Positions 1-13,443 of a DNA stretch of 64,000 bases are shown piece after piece (within the stretch, counting starts at the first letter, position 1; every line of letters starts with the position of its first letter). Position numbers and translations under genes: made by a program. Under the pieces are notes generated by a model, which had not been told where the DNA came from, made no database searches, and saw only the letters and a list, made by a program, of their open reading frames with translations. The stretch is from CAWDVH01 sp963805705 (GTDB taxonomy: Bacteria > Actinomycetota > Actinomycetes > Streptosporangiales > Streptosporangiaceae): NCBI GenBank assembly GCA_963805705.1, contig CAWDVH010000005.1, positions 744,001 through 808,000 of the forward strand. Reading direction: 5' to 3'.

Positions 1-2742
<2,742 letters not shown>

Positions 2743-2770
2743 CGGGCGGCGCGCCGGTCGTGGCGCACTG

Positions 2771-4273
2771 ATGACGGTGCCGGGCTGGGCTGGGCACAGG
2801 GCTGAGAGGTCGGACGTTAGCAGGACGGGCAGGCGCGGGCTGGGTACGGCACTGCTGGTGGCCGGGATACTCGCGCTGGCGTTCAACCTGCGGGCGGCGA
2901 TCAGCAGCCTGCCGCCGGTCTTCCTGGAGCTGTCCGGCACGCTGCACATCTCGGTCGGGATCGAGGCTGTGCTGGCCGCGGTCCCGGTGCTCTGCTTCGG
3001 CGTGTTCTCCGGCTTCGCCGCGCCGCTCAGCCGGCGGTTCGGCGAGGAGCGGGTACTCGGCGCGGCGCTGATCCTGCTGGCCGCGGGACTGCTGCTGCGC
3101 GGCGTCTGGCCGCGGGTGATGCTGTTTCCCGGCACGGTGATCGCGAGCGGCGCGATAGCGCTGATGAACGTCCTGCTGCCGAGCCTGATCAAGCGCCGCC
3201 ATCCGGACCAGGCAGGCCTGCTGATCGGCCTGTACCTGCTGTCGCTGGCGGCCGGGGCGATCGTGGCCGCGCTGATCGCGGTACCGCTGTTCACCGCCGT
3301 GGCCGGCACGGGCGGCGGGGGGACGGGCCAGGGGAATGTGGCCGGCGCGGTGCGGCTGACGCTCGGGGTATGGGCGCTGCCCGCCCTGGCAGCCGCCGTC
3401 GTCTGGGTGCCGCAGCTGCGATTCCGGATGCTGCCCAGGCGCACGGAGCCGGCAGTGCCGGGAGTGCCCGCGGTGCGGGACGCGCCCGCGGTACCGGGCG
3501 GGCACAGGCTGACCAGAAGCGCGCTGGCCTGGCAGGTGACCGCCTTCATGGGGCTGCAGAGCCTGACCTACTACGCGGCGCTGTCCTGGTTCCCGACGCT
3601 GTTCAGGGACCGCGGCGTCAGCGCGGCCCACGCCGGTGACCTGCTCGCCGTGATGAGCCTCGGCAACGCGTTCACCGCGCTGCTCATGCCAGTACTGGCG
3701 CATCGGGCCCGTGACCAGCGCATGCTCGTGGCGATCTCGGTGCTGATCACCGCCGCGGGGATGGCAGGCGCCGCGTTCGGCCCGCTCGGCACGGCGGCAC
3801 CGCTGATGTTCCTGCTCGGGCTCGGGCAGGGCGCGACGCTCGGCCTGAGCATCTTCCTGTTCACGGCGCGCGCCCCTGACCCGGCGACGTCGGCGTCTTT
3901 GTCCGGGTTCGCGCAGGCGGCGGGTTACCTGTTCGCCAGCACCGGCCCGCTGCTGATCGGTTTCCTGCACGCGGTCACGGGCGGCTGGGCGATCCCGGTC
4001 TGGGCGCTGCTGGCCTTCACCATGCTCGAGCTGGTCAGCGGCTGGCTGGCGGGCCGGGACCTGAAGGTACCGGCCGATATCCCCCGTATCTATCGCGCAA
4101 CTTCGCGCGGCGGATTGAACCGGTTAAGGCGTGCGGACGTTGTCTCGCGGAGGGACGCGAGCTCACTCTTAGTGCGTCTCGCCCCAACAGAAAGCTCTCA
4201 CCACGAGCACAGGGCCGGCCAGTGGCCGGCTGAAGACCTGACCAGCCGGGGGGGCAAATGGAGAGGTTTCTGA
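2771..4273 (+). CDS. MFS transporter, CynX/NimT-like
   Basis: A 500-residue hydrophobic protein with about twelve membrane segments, resembling the CynX/NimT branch of the major facilitator superfamily (LAFNLRAAISSLPPV in TM1 is typical). Members export or import small anions such as cyanate or 2-nitroimidazole; the substrate here is unknown. I placed the start at ATG 2771, because the longer in-frame ATG at 2693 lies inside acnA and would add a non-hydrophobic Arg/Cys-rich leader. The last 70 or so residues, after about residue 430, are a hydrophilic tail unlike normal CynX proteins and could be added sequence. The TGA stop overlaps the ATG of the ASCH gene (TGATG), so the two are probably translationally coupled. 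Confidence 0.85.
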   Translation: MTVPGWAGHRAERSDVSRTGRRGLGTALLVAGILALAFNLRAAISSLPPVFLELSGTLHISVGIEAVLAAVPVLCFGVFSGFAAPLSRRFGEERVLGAALILLAAGLLLRGVWPRVMLFPGTVIASGAIALMNVLLPSLIKRRHPDQAGLLIGLYLLSLAAGAIVAALIAVPLFTAVAGTGGGGTGQGNVAGAVRLTLGVWALPALAAAVVWVPQLRFRMLPRRTEPAVPGVPAVRDAPAVPGGHRLTRSALAWQVTAFMGLQSLTYYAALSWFPTLFRDRGVSAAHAGDLLAVMSLGNAFTALLMPVLAHRARDQRMLVAISVLITAAGMAGAAFGPLGTAAPLMFLLGLGQGATLGLSIFLFTARAPDPATSASLSGFAQAAGYLFASTGPLLIGFLHAVTGGWAIPVWALLAFTMLELVSGWLAGRDLKVPADIPRIYRATSRGGLNRLRRADVVSRRDASSLLVRLAPTESSHHEHRAGQWPAEDLTSRGGKWRGF

Positions 4274-4827
4274 TGTTAGCGGTCAGCGTGCGGCAGCCCT
4301 GGGCCTGGGCGATCGCTCGCGGTCACAAGCCGGTGGACAACCACGACTGGGACACCCGTTTCCGGGGAGCACTGGCCATCCACGCCTCGTTGAGAGTGGA
4401 TCTTGATTCATCGGAGAGCCCGGCCATCCGTGCGGCTCACTGGGATCCCGATGATCCGGCGGCCGCCATCGGCGGCATTGTCGCGGTGGTCAGGCTGTCC
4501 GGCGTCTGCACCGCCGCCATGCCGGGATCGGTGTGGTGGGGTTCCGGGCCGGGCCCGGAGCCGGATGCCGGGCCGGGTCTCGGAACGGAGCCGGGTCTCG
4601 GAACGGGGCCGGGCCCGGGAGCGGAGCCGGGGTCGGCTCTGGGGACGGGCGAGGCGTGCGCGTGCGGCACGTGGGCGAATCCCGGCCGGTATCACTGGCA
4701 GCTGTGCGATCCGCGGCCGCTGTCGCAGCCGGTCTTCGCGGTCAGCGAGACCGACGACCAGGGACTGTGGGAACTGCCGCCCCCGGTGGCCGCCGAAGTG
4801 GCCAGGCTCCTTGCTGTGCCCGCGTAG
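4273..4827 (+). CDS. ASCH-domain protein
   Basis: The N-terminus (SVRQPWAWAIARGHKPVDN, then a Trp-Asp and FRGALAIHAS) is typical of ASCH/PUA-like RNA- or modified-nucleotide-binding domains. ASCH proteins are thought to bind RNA, and some act on modified cytidines; the role here is not known. Two ATGs are possible. The one at 4273 is preferred because GGAGAGG at 4260-4266 sits 6 bp upstream and the ATG overlaps the preceding TGA; ATG 4258 would add five residues. Residues about 92-125 form a Gly/Pro/Glu repeat made of 18-bp tandem units, absent from ordinary ASCH domains. The C-terminal part (YHWQLCDPRPL, then LWELP) returns to the family pattern. Confidence 0.75.
   Translation: MLAVSVRQPWAWAIARGHKPVDNHDWDTRFRGALAIHASLRVDLDSSESPAIRAAHWDPDDPAAAIGGIVAVVRLSGVCTAAMPGSVWWGSGPGPEPDAGPGLGTEPGLGTGPGPGAEPGSALGTGEACACGTWANPGRYHWQLCDPRPLSQPVFAVSETDDQGLWELPPPVAAEVARLLAVPA
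4572..4640 (+). repeat. 18-bp tandem repeat in the ASCH gene
   Basis: Degenerate 18-bp units beginning GCCGGGTCTCGGAACGG are repeated in tandem and keep the reading frame, giving alternating Gly-Leu-Gly-Thr-Glu-Pro and Gly-Pro-Gly-Pro blocks. It is a low-complexity insertion within an otherwise compact domain, and its length could vary between strains. Confidence 0.7.
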
Positions 4828-5022
4828 GCGCGAGCCGGGCGGGGCAGCCGTGTCAGCAACTGGCGGCGAGGCGCCGGTGCGCCCTGTGCCCGCCCGAAAT
4901 AGACTCGGTGGACTGCCCTGGGCCAGGCCCGCGCCAGGCGCGGGTCAAGGCAAGCCAGGACGGGGCGCCCGGATGAGGCCGCAGGCTGATCACAGTATGG
5001 CCGACAATCACGAGGAGACCAG

Positions 5023-6939
5023 GTGACACTGCTGGAGTCGATCTCGGGCCCGCGGGATCTGAAGGAGCTCAGCGCCGAGGACCTGCCGCAGCTGGCAGCG
5101 GAGATCCGTGACCTGCTGATCCGGGTCGTCTCCAAGAACGGCGGCCACCTCGGGCCGAATCTGGGCGTCGTGGAGCTCACCATCGCCCTGCACCGCGTCT
5201 TTGACTCGCCGGCTGACCGGATCATCTTCGACACCGGCCACCAGTCGTACGTGCACAAGCTGCTCACCGGCCGGGTGGCGGGATTCGAGCAGCTGCGCCA
5301 GCGCGGCGGCATGTCCGGCTACCCGAGCCGGGCCGAGTCCGAGCACGACGTGATCGAGAACTCGCACGCCTCCACCAGCCTGTCCTACGCGGATGGCCTC
5401 GCCAAGGCCTACCAGCTCAGAGGCGAAACGCACCGGTCGGCGGTCGCCGTGATCGGCGATGGCGCGCTGACCGGCGGGATGGCCTGGGAGGCGCTGAATA
5501 ACATCGCCGGGGCGCCCGGCCGGCGGCTGGTGATCGTCGTCAACGACAATGGCCGTTCCTACCAGCCGACCATCGGCGGGCTCGCTGAGCACCTCGCCGC
5601 CGTCCGGGTGTCCCAGCGGTACGAGAACGTGCTCGACTACATCAAGACCACGCTGTCGCGGACCCCGCTCGTAGGCACGCCGCTGTACGAGACGCTGCAC
5701 GGCATCAAGAAGGGCGTCAAGGACGTCCTGCAGCCGCAGGTGCTGTTCGAGGATCTCGGCCTGAAGTACCTCGGCCCCGTGGACGGCCACGACGAGCAGG
5801 CCGTCGAGCATGCCCTGCGCCGGGCCCGCGAATTCGGCGGTGCCGTGCTCGTGCACGTGATCACCACCAAGGGATTCGGTTACCCGCTGGCCGAGGAGAA
5901 CGACCAGGACTGCCTGCATCAGGTCGGCCCGGCGCCGGCGGTGCGGCCGAGCGGATCACCGGCTGTGCCGGCAGGCCGGCCGTGGACTCAGGTATTCGGC
6001 GAGGAGCTGGCGGCGATCGGCGCCCGGCGCCCTGACGTGGTGGCGATCACCGCGGCGATGCTGCATCCCACCGGGCTGGCGCAGTTCGCCGCGGCCTATC
6101 CCGACCGGGTCCACGACGTGGGAATCGCCGAGCAGCACGCGGTGACCAGCGCGGCCGGGCTGGCCATGGGCGGTATGCACCCGGTCGTCGCGATCTACGC
6201 CACCTTCCTCAACCGGGCCTTTGACCAGGTGCTGATGGACGTGGCGATGCACAAGCTCCCGGTCACGTTCGTGCTGGACCGGGCCGGCGTCACCGGCCCG
6301 GACGGGGCCAGCCACCACGGCATGTGGGACGGCTCGATCCTGCAGGTCGTGCCGGGGCTGCGGGTCGCCGCGCCGCGAGACGGGACCCGCCTGACCGAGC
6401 TGCTGCGCGAGGCGGTGGCGGTGAGCGACGGCCCGACAGCGCTGCGATTCTCGCGCGGGACAGTCGCCGAGGACATCCCGTCCGTCGGGAAGCTCGGCAC
6501 CATGGACGTGCTGCGCGCGCCGGGTCACGGCCTCGGCCCGGACGTGCTGCTGATCGGCGCCGGGCCGATGGCGGGCGTCTGCGTCCAGGCCGCGCAGCGG
6601 CTCGCCGATCACGGCATCGGCGTGACCGTGATCGACCCGCGCTGGGTCCAGCCGGTGGACGAGGCGCTAGCGGGCGCGGCCCGGGCCCATCGCCTGGTCG
6701 CCGTGGTCGAGGATAACGGCCGGGCCGGCGGGTTCGGCGACGCGGTCTGCCGGCTTCTGCGCGATCACGACGTGGAGACCCCGGCGAAAACGTTCGGCCT
6801 GCCCCAGCAGTTCCTGGCCCACGGGGAGCGGGCGCAGATCCTCGACGCGGCCGGCCTCACGCCGCAGCACCTGGCCAGGGACATCACGGCGGCAGTGGCC
6901 CGCCGGACCCCGGAACTGGCGCACGACCAGCCGACCTGA
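5023..6939 (+). CDS. dxs: 1-deoxy-D-xylulose-5-phosphate synthase
   Basis: Dxs condenses pyruvate and glyceraldehyde 3-phosphate to DXP, the first step of the MEP isoprenoid pathway, using thiamine diphosphate and Mg2+ in the cytoplasm. The 638-residue protein has the full transketolase-like layout: HLGPNLGVVELT near the N-terminus, the ThDP motif GDGALTGGMAWEALNN (residues about 145-160), the catalytic glutamate in GIAEQHAVTSAAG (about 370), and a C-terminal transketolase domain. Start GTG 5023 is supported by GAGGAG at 5012-5017. It is preceded by about 195 bp with no clear gene and followed by about 200 bp. Its product could feed the UbiA cluster near 55 kb, but that link is inferred. Confidence 0.97.
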   Translation: MTLLESISGPRDLKELSAEDLPQLAAEIRDLLIRVVSKNGGHLGPNLGVVELTIALHRVFDSPADRIIFDTGHQSYVHKLLTGRVAGFEQLRQRGGMSGYPSRAESEHDVIENSHASTSLSYADGLAKAYQLRGETHRSAVAVIGDGALTGGMAWEALNNIAGAPGRRLVIVVNDNGRSYQPTIGGLAEHLAAVRVSQRYENVLDYIKTTLSRTPLVGTPLYETLHGIKKGVKDVLQPQVLFEDLGLKYLGPVDGHDEQAVEHALRRAREFGGAVLVHVITTKGFGYPLAEENDQDCLHQVGPAPAVRPSGSPAVPAGRPWTQVFGEELAAIGARRPDVVAITAAMLHPTGLAQFAAAYPDRVHDVGIAEQHAVTSAAGLAMGGMHPVVAIYATFLNRAFDQVLMDVAMHKLPVTFVLDRAGVTGPDGASHHGMWDGSILQVVPGLRVAAPRDGTRLTELLREAVAVSDGPTALRFSRGTVAEDIPSVGKLGTMDVLRAPGHGLGPDVLLIGAGPMAGVCVQAAQRLADHGIGVTVIDPRWVQPVDEALAGAARAHRLVAVVEDNGRAGGFGDAVCRLLRDHDVETPAKTFGLPQQFLAHGERAQILDAAGLTPQHLARDITAAVARRTPELAHDQPT

Positions 6940-7145
6940 CCAGCGGTCCCGCCGGCCGGAGTGGCCGCAGGCCGGTGCTGACGGCCGACCGGTAGTGACG
7001 GCCGGCCGGCGGGCGGCTATCTTGCTGTATGAACACCCATTTACCTGGATTTCCGCCTAAGCCAGTCAATGATGCCTGGTCGCGCCGGCCGCTGCCACAC
7101 GGGCCGCGACAGAGTTGACCCCCGCTCACCGGAAGTAGGTAGATC

Positions 7146-8705
7146 ATGCGCAAGGAAAAGCCCGGCGGGATGATCGTCGGCCTCCCGAAGCGGCTCGGCT
7201 GGATCGCCACGGCCGCTGTCACCGTGCTCGCGCTGGCCCCGGCCGGCGCCACCTCGGTACAGGCCGCGAGCACGGCCCGGGCCGCCGCCAGCACCGCCCG
7301 TACCGCTGCCCGTGCCGCCGCCCCGGCCGCGCGCGAGCGGGTGCCGAGCCCGAAGGTGACCGGGCCCATCACCGGCGGCACCCACGGCCGGCCGTTTACC
7401 TCCTCGCCCGTGCCGCTCGGCCCGGCCGGGTACACCCAGAAGGAGTACTTCCTGACGGGTACCGCGACGGGCTACGGGCAGGTAGGCACGTGGGGCACTA
7501 ACGGCCGCTGGAAGGCCGCCGCCGTGCCCGGCGAGACCGCGCCGTACAAGACGCGGATCCTGGTCCGGCGGCCGGTCAGCCCGGCCCGCTTCAACGGCAC
7601 CGTGGTGGTCGAGTGGCTGAACGTCAGCTTCAACGCCGACATCGATCCTGACTTCCTCTACGAGAGCCAGCAGCTGGTGGCCGCGGGATACGCCTGGGTG
7701 GGCGTCTCCGCGCAGCAGCTGGGGGTGCAGGGCCCGCTCGGGCTGACGAACTGGGACCCGGCCCGGTATCAGACGCTGAGCCATCCGGGCGACACGTTCT
7801 CCTACAGCATCTTCTCCCAGGCCGCCGAGTCCCTGCTGCGCCCGAATGGGCCGAATCCGCTCGGACCGCTGCACCCCAGGGCGCTGATCGCCGACGGCGA
7901 GTCCCAGTCCGCGGGCCGGATGGTGACCTACGCCAATGCCATCCAGCCGCTCGACCGGCTCTTCAGGGGATTTTTGATCCACAGCCGCGGTGCGGGCGGG
8001 GCGCCGATATCCCAGGCGCCGCAGGCTGCTCCCGCGATGCCCGCCGTGGCGCAGACCAGGACCGACATCGGCGTGCCCGTCCTGACGGTCGAGACGCAGA
8101 CCGACATCCTCGTTAACGGCGGCCTTGGCTACCTGCCGGCGACCCAGCCCGACAGCCGCTGGTTCCGGCTCTGGGAGGTGGCCGGCACATCGCACGTCGA
8201 CAGTAACGAGCTCGGCCTGACTTCCAGCGAGATCCTGCGGGACATCCCGACGTTCCCGCAGGGCGCGTGCGCCGCGCTGCCCAACGACGGGCAGGAGCGC
8301 TACGTGATGGATGCGGGCCTGGCCCGGCTGAACCGGTGGGTCAGAGCCGGCGTCCCGGCACCGCGCGCTCCGCGCATCGACATCAGCAACGGCGCGTACG
8401 TGACGGACAAGTTCGGCAACGCGATCGGCGGCGTCCGCACCCCGGCCGTGGACGTCCCGACCTCGACCCTGACCGGAACGGGCAACACCGGCAGCAGCCT
8501 GGTCTGCTTCCTGCTCGGAACGACCACCCCGTTCACCGCGGCCCAGCTGGCCGCCCTGTATCCGCTGCACAGTGACTACACGGCGGCGGTGGAGCGGTCG
8601 GCGGCCCGCGAGGTTCGCCGGGGGTTCCTGCTGCCCGCTGACGCCCTCCAGATCGACCAGGCCGCGGCGGGATCCCAGATCGGCCTGCCCGCTCCCACCG
8701 GCTGA
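7146..8705 (+). CDS. Secreted alpha/beta-hydrolase-domain protein
   Basis: A 519-residue protein with an N-terminal signal peptide (basic MRKEK, hydrophobic segment from about residue 18, Ala-rich cleavage region) followed by a domain resembling the 'alpha/beta hydrolase domain' family (Abhydrolase_10). Conserved features are GTVVVEWLNVS, LVAAGYAWVGVSAQ, and GESQSAG with the likely nucleophile Ser253. The substrate is unknown; this family is often annotated only as secreted hydrolase. ATG 7146 is preceded by GGAAGTAGG. A strong symmetrical hairpin follows the stop, so it is probably transcribed alone. Confidence 0.8.
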   Translation: MRKEKPGGMIVGLPKRLGWIATAAVTVLALAPAGATSVQAASTARAAASTARTAARAAAPAARERVPSPKVTGPITGGTHGRPFTSSPVPLGPAGYTQKEYFLTGTATGYGQVGTWGTNGRWKAAAVPGETAPYKTRILVRRPVSPARFNGTVVVEWLNVSFNADIDPDFLYESQQLVAAGYAWVGVSAQQLGVQGPLGLTNWDPARYQTLSHPGDTFSYSIFSQAAESLLRPNGPNPLGPLHPRALIADGESQSAGRMVTYANAIQPLDRLFRGFLIHSRGAGGAPISQAPQAAPAMPAVAQTRTDIGVPVLTVETQTDILVNGGLGYLPATQPDSRWFRLWEVAGTSHVDSNELGLTSSEILRDIPTFPQGACAALPNDGQERYVMDAGLARLNRWVRAGVPAPRAPRIDISNGAYVTDKFGNAIGGVRTPAVDVPTSTLTGTGNTGSSLVCFLLGTTTPFTAAQLAALYPLHSDYTAAVERSAAREVRRGFLLPADALQIDQAAAGSQIGLPAPTG

Positions 8706-8707
8706 GC

Positions 8708-8748
8708 ATTGCTGCCCGGGCCCGCGACCCGCGGGCCCGGGCAGCAAT
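8708..8748. terminator. Perfect 19-bp-stem hairpin terminator
   Basis: Two perfectly complementary 19-base arms (8708-8726 and 8730-8748) separated by 3 bases lie 2 bp after the hydrolase stop and 30 bp before fprA. There is no run of T, as is usual in high-GC actinomycetes. The perfect symmetry means it could work in either direction. Confidence 0.75.
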
Positions 8749-8778
8749 CAGGCCGCGGGCAGGGCAGAATCACGTGGT

Positions 8779-10257
<1,479 letters not shown>

Positions 10258-10270
10258 CGATCGGCGGCGG

Positions 10271-11219
10271 TTACGGTGCCGCCCGGCGCAGCCGGTCGGC
10301 CAGCGCCCGGACCTGCTCCATCAGCTCGGCTGGCTCCAGCACCGTGAAGTCGGTGTCCAGCCAGGCCAGATGGGCGGCAATTGCGCTCAGTGAATCAGCG
10401 CCGGTCGTGAGCACGCAGGTGTCCTGACCGGCCGGCTCCACCACGCCGGAGCTCGGCGAGATTAGCTCGGCCACGACATGGGCGGGCGCGTGCATGAGTA
10501 TCCGGGCGCGATGCTGGTACGGCGCGGCGGTCACCGCGGTGGCCACGAACGAGGCGGCGTCCGGCGGGTCACGCGGGACGAACCGGACGCCGCACCCCCG
10601 CGGCGCATCGATGCGGTCGACGCGGAATGTCCGCCAGTCGTCGCGGTCGGTGTCACGCGCGACCAGATACCAGCGCCGGCCGGTGTGGACTAGGCGGTGC
10701 GGCTCCACGATGCGGGCGCTCACGCTGCCGTTGCGGCCGGTGTAGCCGAACGCCAGCCGCTGATAGCCGCGGCAGGCTCCGGCGATCAGGGTCAGCATGG
10801 CCGGGTCGACGGTCGGTGCCAGGCTGGGCAGCTGCACGGTGGCCTGCTGCAGGGCGGCCGTGCGCTCTCGCAGCCGGGCCGGCAGTACCTGCTCGAGCTT
10901 GGCCAGTGCGCGCAGCGCTGTCTCCTCGATGCCCGTCACGGTGTTGCTGGCGGCGATACGCAGGCTGATAACGACCGCGACCGCCTCGTCGTCGTCCAGC
11001 AGCAGGGGCGGCAGCGCCGCGCCGGCTCCGAAGCCGGTAACCGCCGGCTACCCCGGGAGCGGCGTGGACCGGGTAGCCGAGGTCGCGCAGCCGCTGCACG
11101 TCGCGGCGCAGGGTGCGCGTAGTGACGGCCAGGCGGCCGGCCAGCTCGGCGCCGGTCCAGTCCGGCCGTATCTGCAGGATCGACAGCAGCCGCAGCAGCC
11201 GGGCCGAGGTTTCCAGCAT
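10271..11219 (-). pseudogene. WYL-domain HTH regulator, frameshifted
   Basis: The N-terminal part (start ATG 11219; MLETSARLLRLLSILQ, then an HTH with RTLRRDVQRLRDLGYPV and GVAGGYRL) is the winged HTH of YafY/DeoR-type WYL regulators. The rest (LPPLLLDDDEAVAV, then TGIEETALRALAKLEQVLP and a WYL domain with GRRWYLVARD) lies in a second frame. The two halves would join as GYRL-GAGAALPP if one base near 11030-11033 were removed, so there is a single net +1 insertion. Everything else looks intact. It could be a recent pseudogene or a sequence error. It is divergent from the DinB/VOC genes, the usual place for such a regulator. WYL proteins respond to small ligands or nucleic acids. Confidence 0.85.
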
Positions 11220-11283
11220 GAATCCGAGTGTCGCACCAATTGAGGACCAGAGCTGTCCGCATATGCGTCTAGCGTCTCCTGGC

Positions 11284-11835
11284 ATGGACTGGAACACGCA
11301 ACTGGTCGATCAGCTCGACTTGCACTGGACTAGTCAGCTGCGGCCTCGCCTGGACGGCCTGACCGATGACGAGTACTTCAGGGAGCCGGTCGCGGGCTGC
11401 TGGAGCGTCCGCCCGCGCGGGCACAGCACGGCCCCGATCTCGGCAGGTCCTAGTGGCTACGTGATGGAGTTCGCGTACCCTGCGCCGGACCCCCCGCCGG
11501 TCACGACCATTGCCTGGCGGCTCGCGTACATCATCGTGGGCGTCTTCGGGGCGCGCAACGCGTCGCACTTTGGCGGCCCGCCGGCCGAATGGCGCACCTT
11601 TGAGTACGCGGGGACGGCGGCCGGTGCGCTGGCCCAGCTCGATGACGGCTACGCCGCCTGGGTCAAGGGGGTACGCGAGCTGGGCACCGAGAAACTGTCC
11701 GAAGCCTGCGGCCCGGCCGAGGGCGAATACGCGGATCGCCCACTGGCTGAGATGGTGCTGCACGTCAACCGTGAGGTCATCCACCATGGCGCGCAGATCT
11801 CCCTGCTGCGCGACCTCTACCTGTGGCAGGAGTGA
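11284..11835 (+). CDS. DinB-superfamily protein
   Basis: A 183-residue four-helix-bundle protein of the DinB/mycothiol-dependent enzyme superfamily. These proteins usually bind a divalent metal through three histidines and often use mycothiol in actinomycetes. Visible: WNTQLVDQLDLHW at the start, GCWSVRPRG, NASHFGG, and the C-terminal VLHVNREVIHHGAQISLLRDLYL with candidate metal His residues. It starts at ATG 11284, 64 bp from the divergent WYL regulator, and is closely followed by a VOC gene, so all three probably form one regulated unit. Confidence 0.8.
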   Translation: MDWNTQLVDQLDLHWTSQLRPRLDGLTDDEYFREPVAGCWSVRPRGHSTAPISAGPSGYVMEFAYPAPDPPPVTTIAWRLAYIIVGVFGARNASHFGGPPAEWRTFEYAGTAAGALAQLDDGYAAWVKGVRELGTEKLSEACGPAEGEYADRPLAEMVLHVNREVIHHGAQISLLRDLYLWQE

Positions 11836-11840
11836 ACCAG

Positions 11841-12281
11841 ATGGCATACGACTTCCAGGTCACCGTGGACGCGTCGCAGCCGCATGTCCTGGCCGACTGG
11901 TGGGCCGACGCCCTGGGGTGGGCCGTCGAGCCGTCCGATGAGGCGTTTATCCGGCGCATGATCGCCGAGGGCTACGCCACCGAGGACGACACGATGACCC
12001 ACAACGGGACGCTGGTCTGGAAAGAGGGCGCCGCCATCCGGCACCCCGGTGACGGCACCGAGCGCGCTGACCGTAAGCGGATGCTCTTCCAGCTCGTGCC
12101 CGAGTCCAAGTCCGTGAAGAACCGGATCCACGTGGATGTGTGGGTCGGGGCCGATCAGGTCGAGGCCGAGCTGAAGCGGCTGACGGCCAGCGGCGCGACG
12201 TTCCTGCACCGGGCCAGCCAGGGGCCGCAGAGCTGGGTCACGATGGCCGACCCCGAGGGCAACGAGTTCTGCATCTGCTGA
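11841..12281 (+). CDS. VOC-family protein
   Basis: A 146-residue vicinal-oxygen-chelate (glyoxalase/bleomycin-resistance fold) protein. It opens with FQVTVDASQPHVLADWWADALGW, has NRIHVDVWVGADQVEAELKRL in the middle and ends with DPEGNEFCIC, a common actinobacterial VOC ending. The start at ATG 11841 is preceded by CAGGAG overlapping the DinB stop. It probably forms an operon with the DinB gene. The substrate is unknown. Confidence 0.85.
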   Translation: MAYDFQVTVDASQPHVLADWWADALGWAVEPSDEAFIRRMIAEGYATEDDTMTHNGTLVWKEGAAIRHPGDGTERADRKRMLFQLVPESKSVKNRIHVDVWVGADQVEAELKRLTASGATFLHRASQGPQSWVTMADPEGNEFCIC

Positions 12282-12393
12282 TCAGCGAGCGCAAGAGCAC
12301 CGAGCCGGGCAGCGACCGCACCTGCTGGGTCAGCTGCCGGTAAGGCGCAACACCGGAGCGGGCGTCCAGGTGAAACTCGATCACCCGGTTCCC

Positions 12394-13443
12394 TCAGGAC
12401 AGACGGCGGCGGCGGATCCACCAGAAGCAGAGCCCGGCCAGCGCGAGGGCGGCGATGAGGAAGATCGCTGTCTCGTACCACTGGAGGGCCCAGTAGCGGC
12501 TGGCGGGCTGGTAGGTCACCAGTTGCCTGAGGTGCAGCGGGACGAGCGAGTTCTGGCACGCCTGGAAGGTGGCCGTGCTGCTCAGGCAGGCCGGGGTGGG
12601 CGGCCCGGTGAACACCTGCCCGGACGGCTTGATGGCCTGGTTGGACAGGATCCAGGCACCCGGCTTGCTCACCGCCGCGGTCACGGTCATCCGACCGCCG
12701 TTCGAGACACTCATCCCTTCGATATTCGCGGGATTGAGCGCCATGGTGGCGCTGACGGGCGCGATCAGGTGCGGCCGGACCCACAGGGGCATGGCGACCT
12801 GGACGGCGGCGAAGATGGCCAGGGTGATGGCCATGGCAGGCACGGTCCGGCGGATGAGCAGCCCGACAGCGACCCCGAGGGTGAAAGCGAAGGCGGCGTA
12901 TCCGACGGGGGCGATGCCGCGCGCGTCGAACAGCACAGGCGCCAGCCGGGTGAGTATGCCGACGGATTGAGCCGAGCTTACGAGCGGTGCCACCCGTTCG
13001 ACCGGGCTGGCCCACCAGGTCACCATGAGGCTGAACAGGCCGGCGGCAGCCATGCTGGCCAGGCCGATGAGGCCGAGCTTGACCACGATCCAGCCGGTAC
13101 GGGTGACGCTCTGGTTCCACGCCAGCCGGAAGGTCCCGGCCTCCAGCTCGCGGGTGATCAGCGGTGCCCCCCAGAAGACGCCGATGACGGCGGGCACCGC
13201 GTACAAGACCCCGATGCTGAGGTAATACAGGATGCGGTAGGTACCGTCAGGTTTCAGCTGGTTCAGAAAGCTGGTGGCGAGCTTCCCGCAGTCGCCATGG
13301 GCGTGGCAGGCCGGGATCCCGCTGGTGCTGTAGAGGGAGGCCAGGTGCGGGCCGGTGGCCGCTAGGGCGATCGCGGCAACGGCCAGGGCGGCGAGCGCCA
13401 CCCAGGCCTGGACGCGGAACTGGCGCCAGGTCAGCCAGATCAT
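12394..13443 (-). CDS. ABC-2 type transporter permease
   Basis: A 349-residue integral membrane protein beginning MIWLTWRQFRVQAWVALAAL, the standard opening of actinobacterial ABC-2 permeases encoded beside YtrA-like regulators. About six membrane segments are visible, with a large extracytoplasmic loop after the first containing a Cys pair (ACHAHGDC). The last residues are basic (IRRRRLS). It overlaps the ATPase gene by 4 bp (ATGA) and has GGAGG 7 bp before its ATG. The substrate is unknown; related systems respond to cell-envelope stress. Confidence 0.88.
   Translation of the reverse strand: MIWLTWRQFRVQAWVALAALAVAAIALAATGPHLASLYSTSGIPACHAHGDCGKLATSFLNQLKPDGTYRILYYLSIGVLYAVPAVIGVFWGAPLITRELEAGTFRLAWNQSVTRTGWIVVKLGLIGLASMAAAGLFSLMVTWWASPVERVAPLVSSAQSVGILTRLAPVLFDARGIAPVGYAAFAFTLGVAVGLLIRRTVPAMAITLAIFAAVQVAMPLWVRPHLIAPVSATMALNPANIEGMSVSNGGRMTVTAAVSKPGAWILSNQAIKPSGQVFTGPPTPACLSSTATFQACQNSLVPLHLRQLVTYQPASRYWALQWYETAIFLIAALALAGLCFWWIRRRRLS

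Noticed and set aside
7029..7118. 29-codon ORF upstream of the secreted hydrolase (possible leader peptide)
   Set aside because: No ribosome-binding site, no regulatory codon run and no attenuator hairpin nearby.
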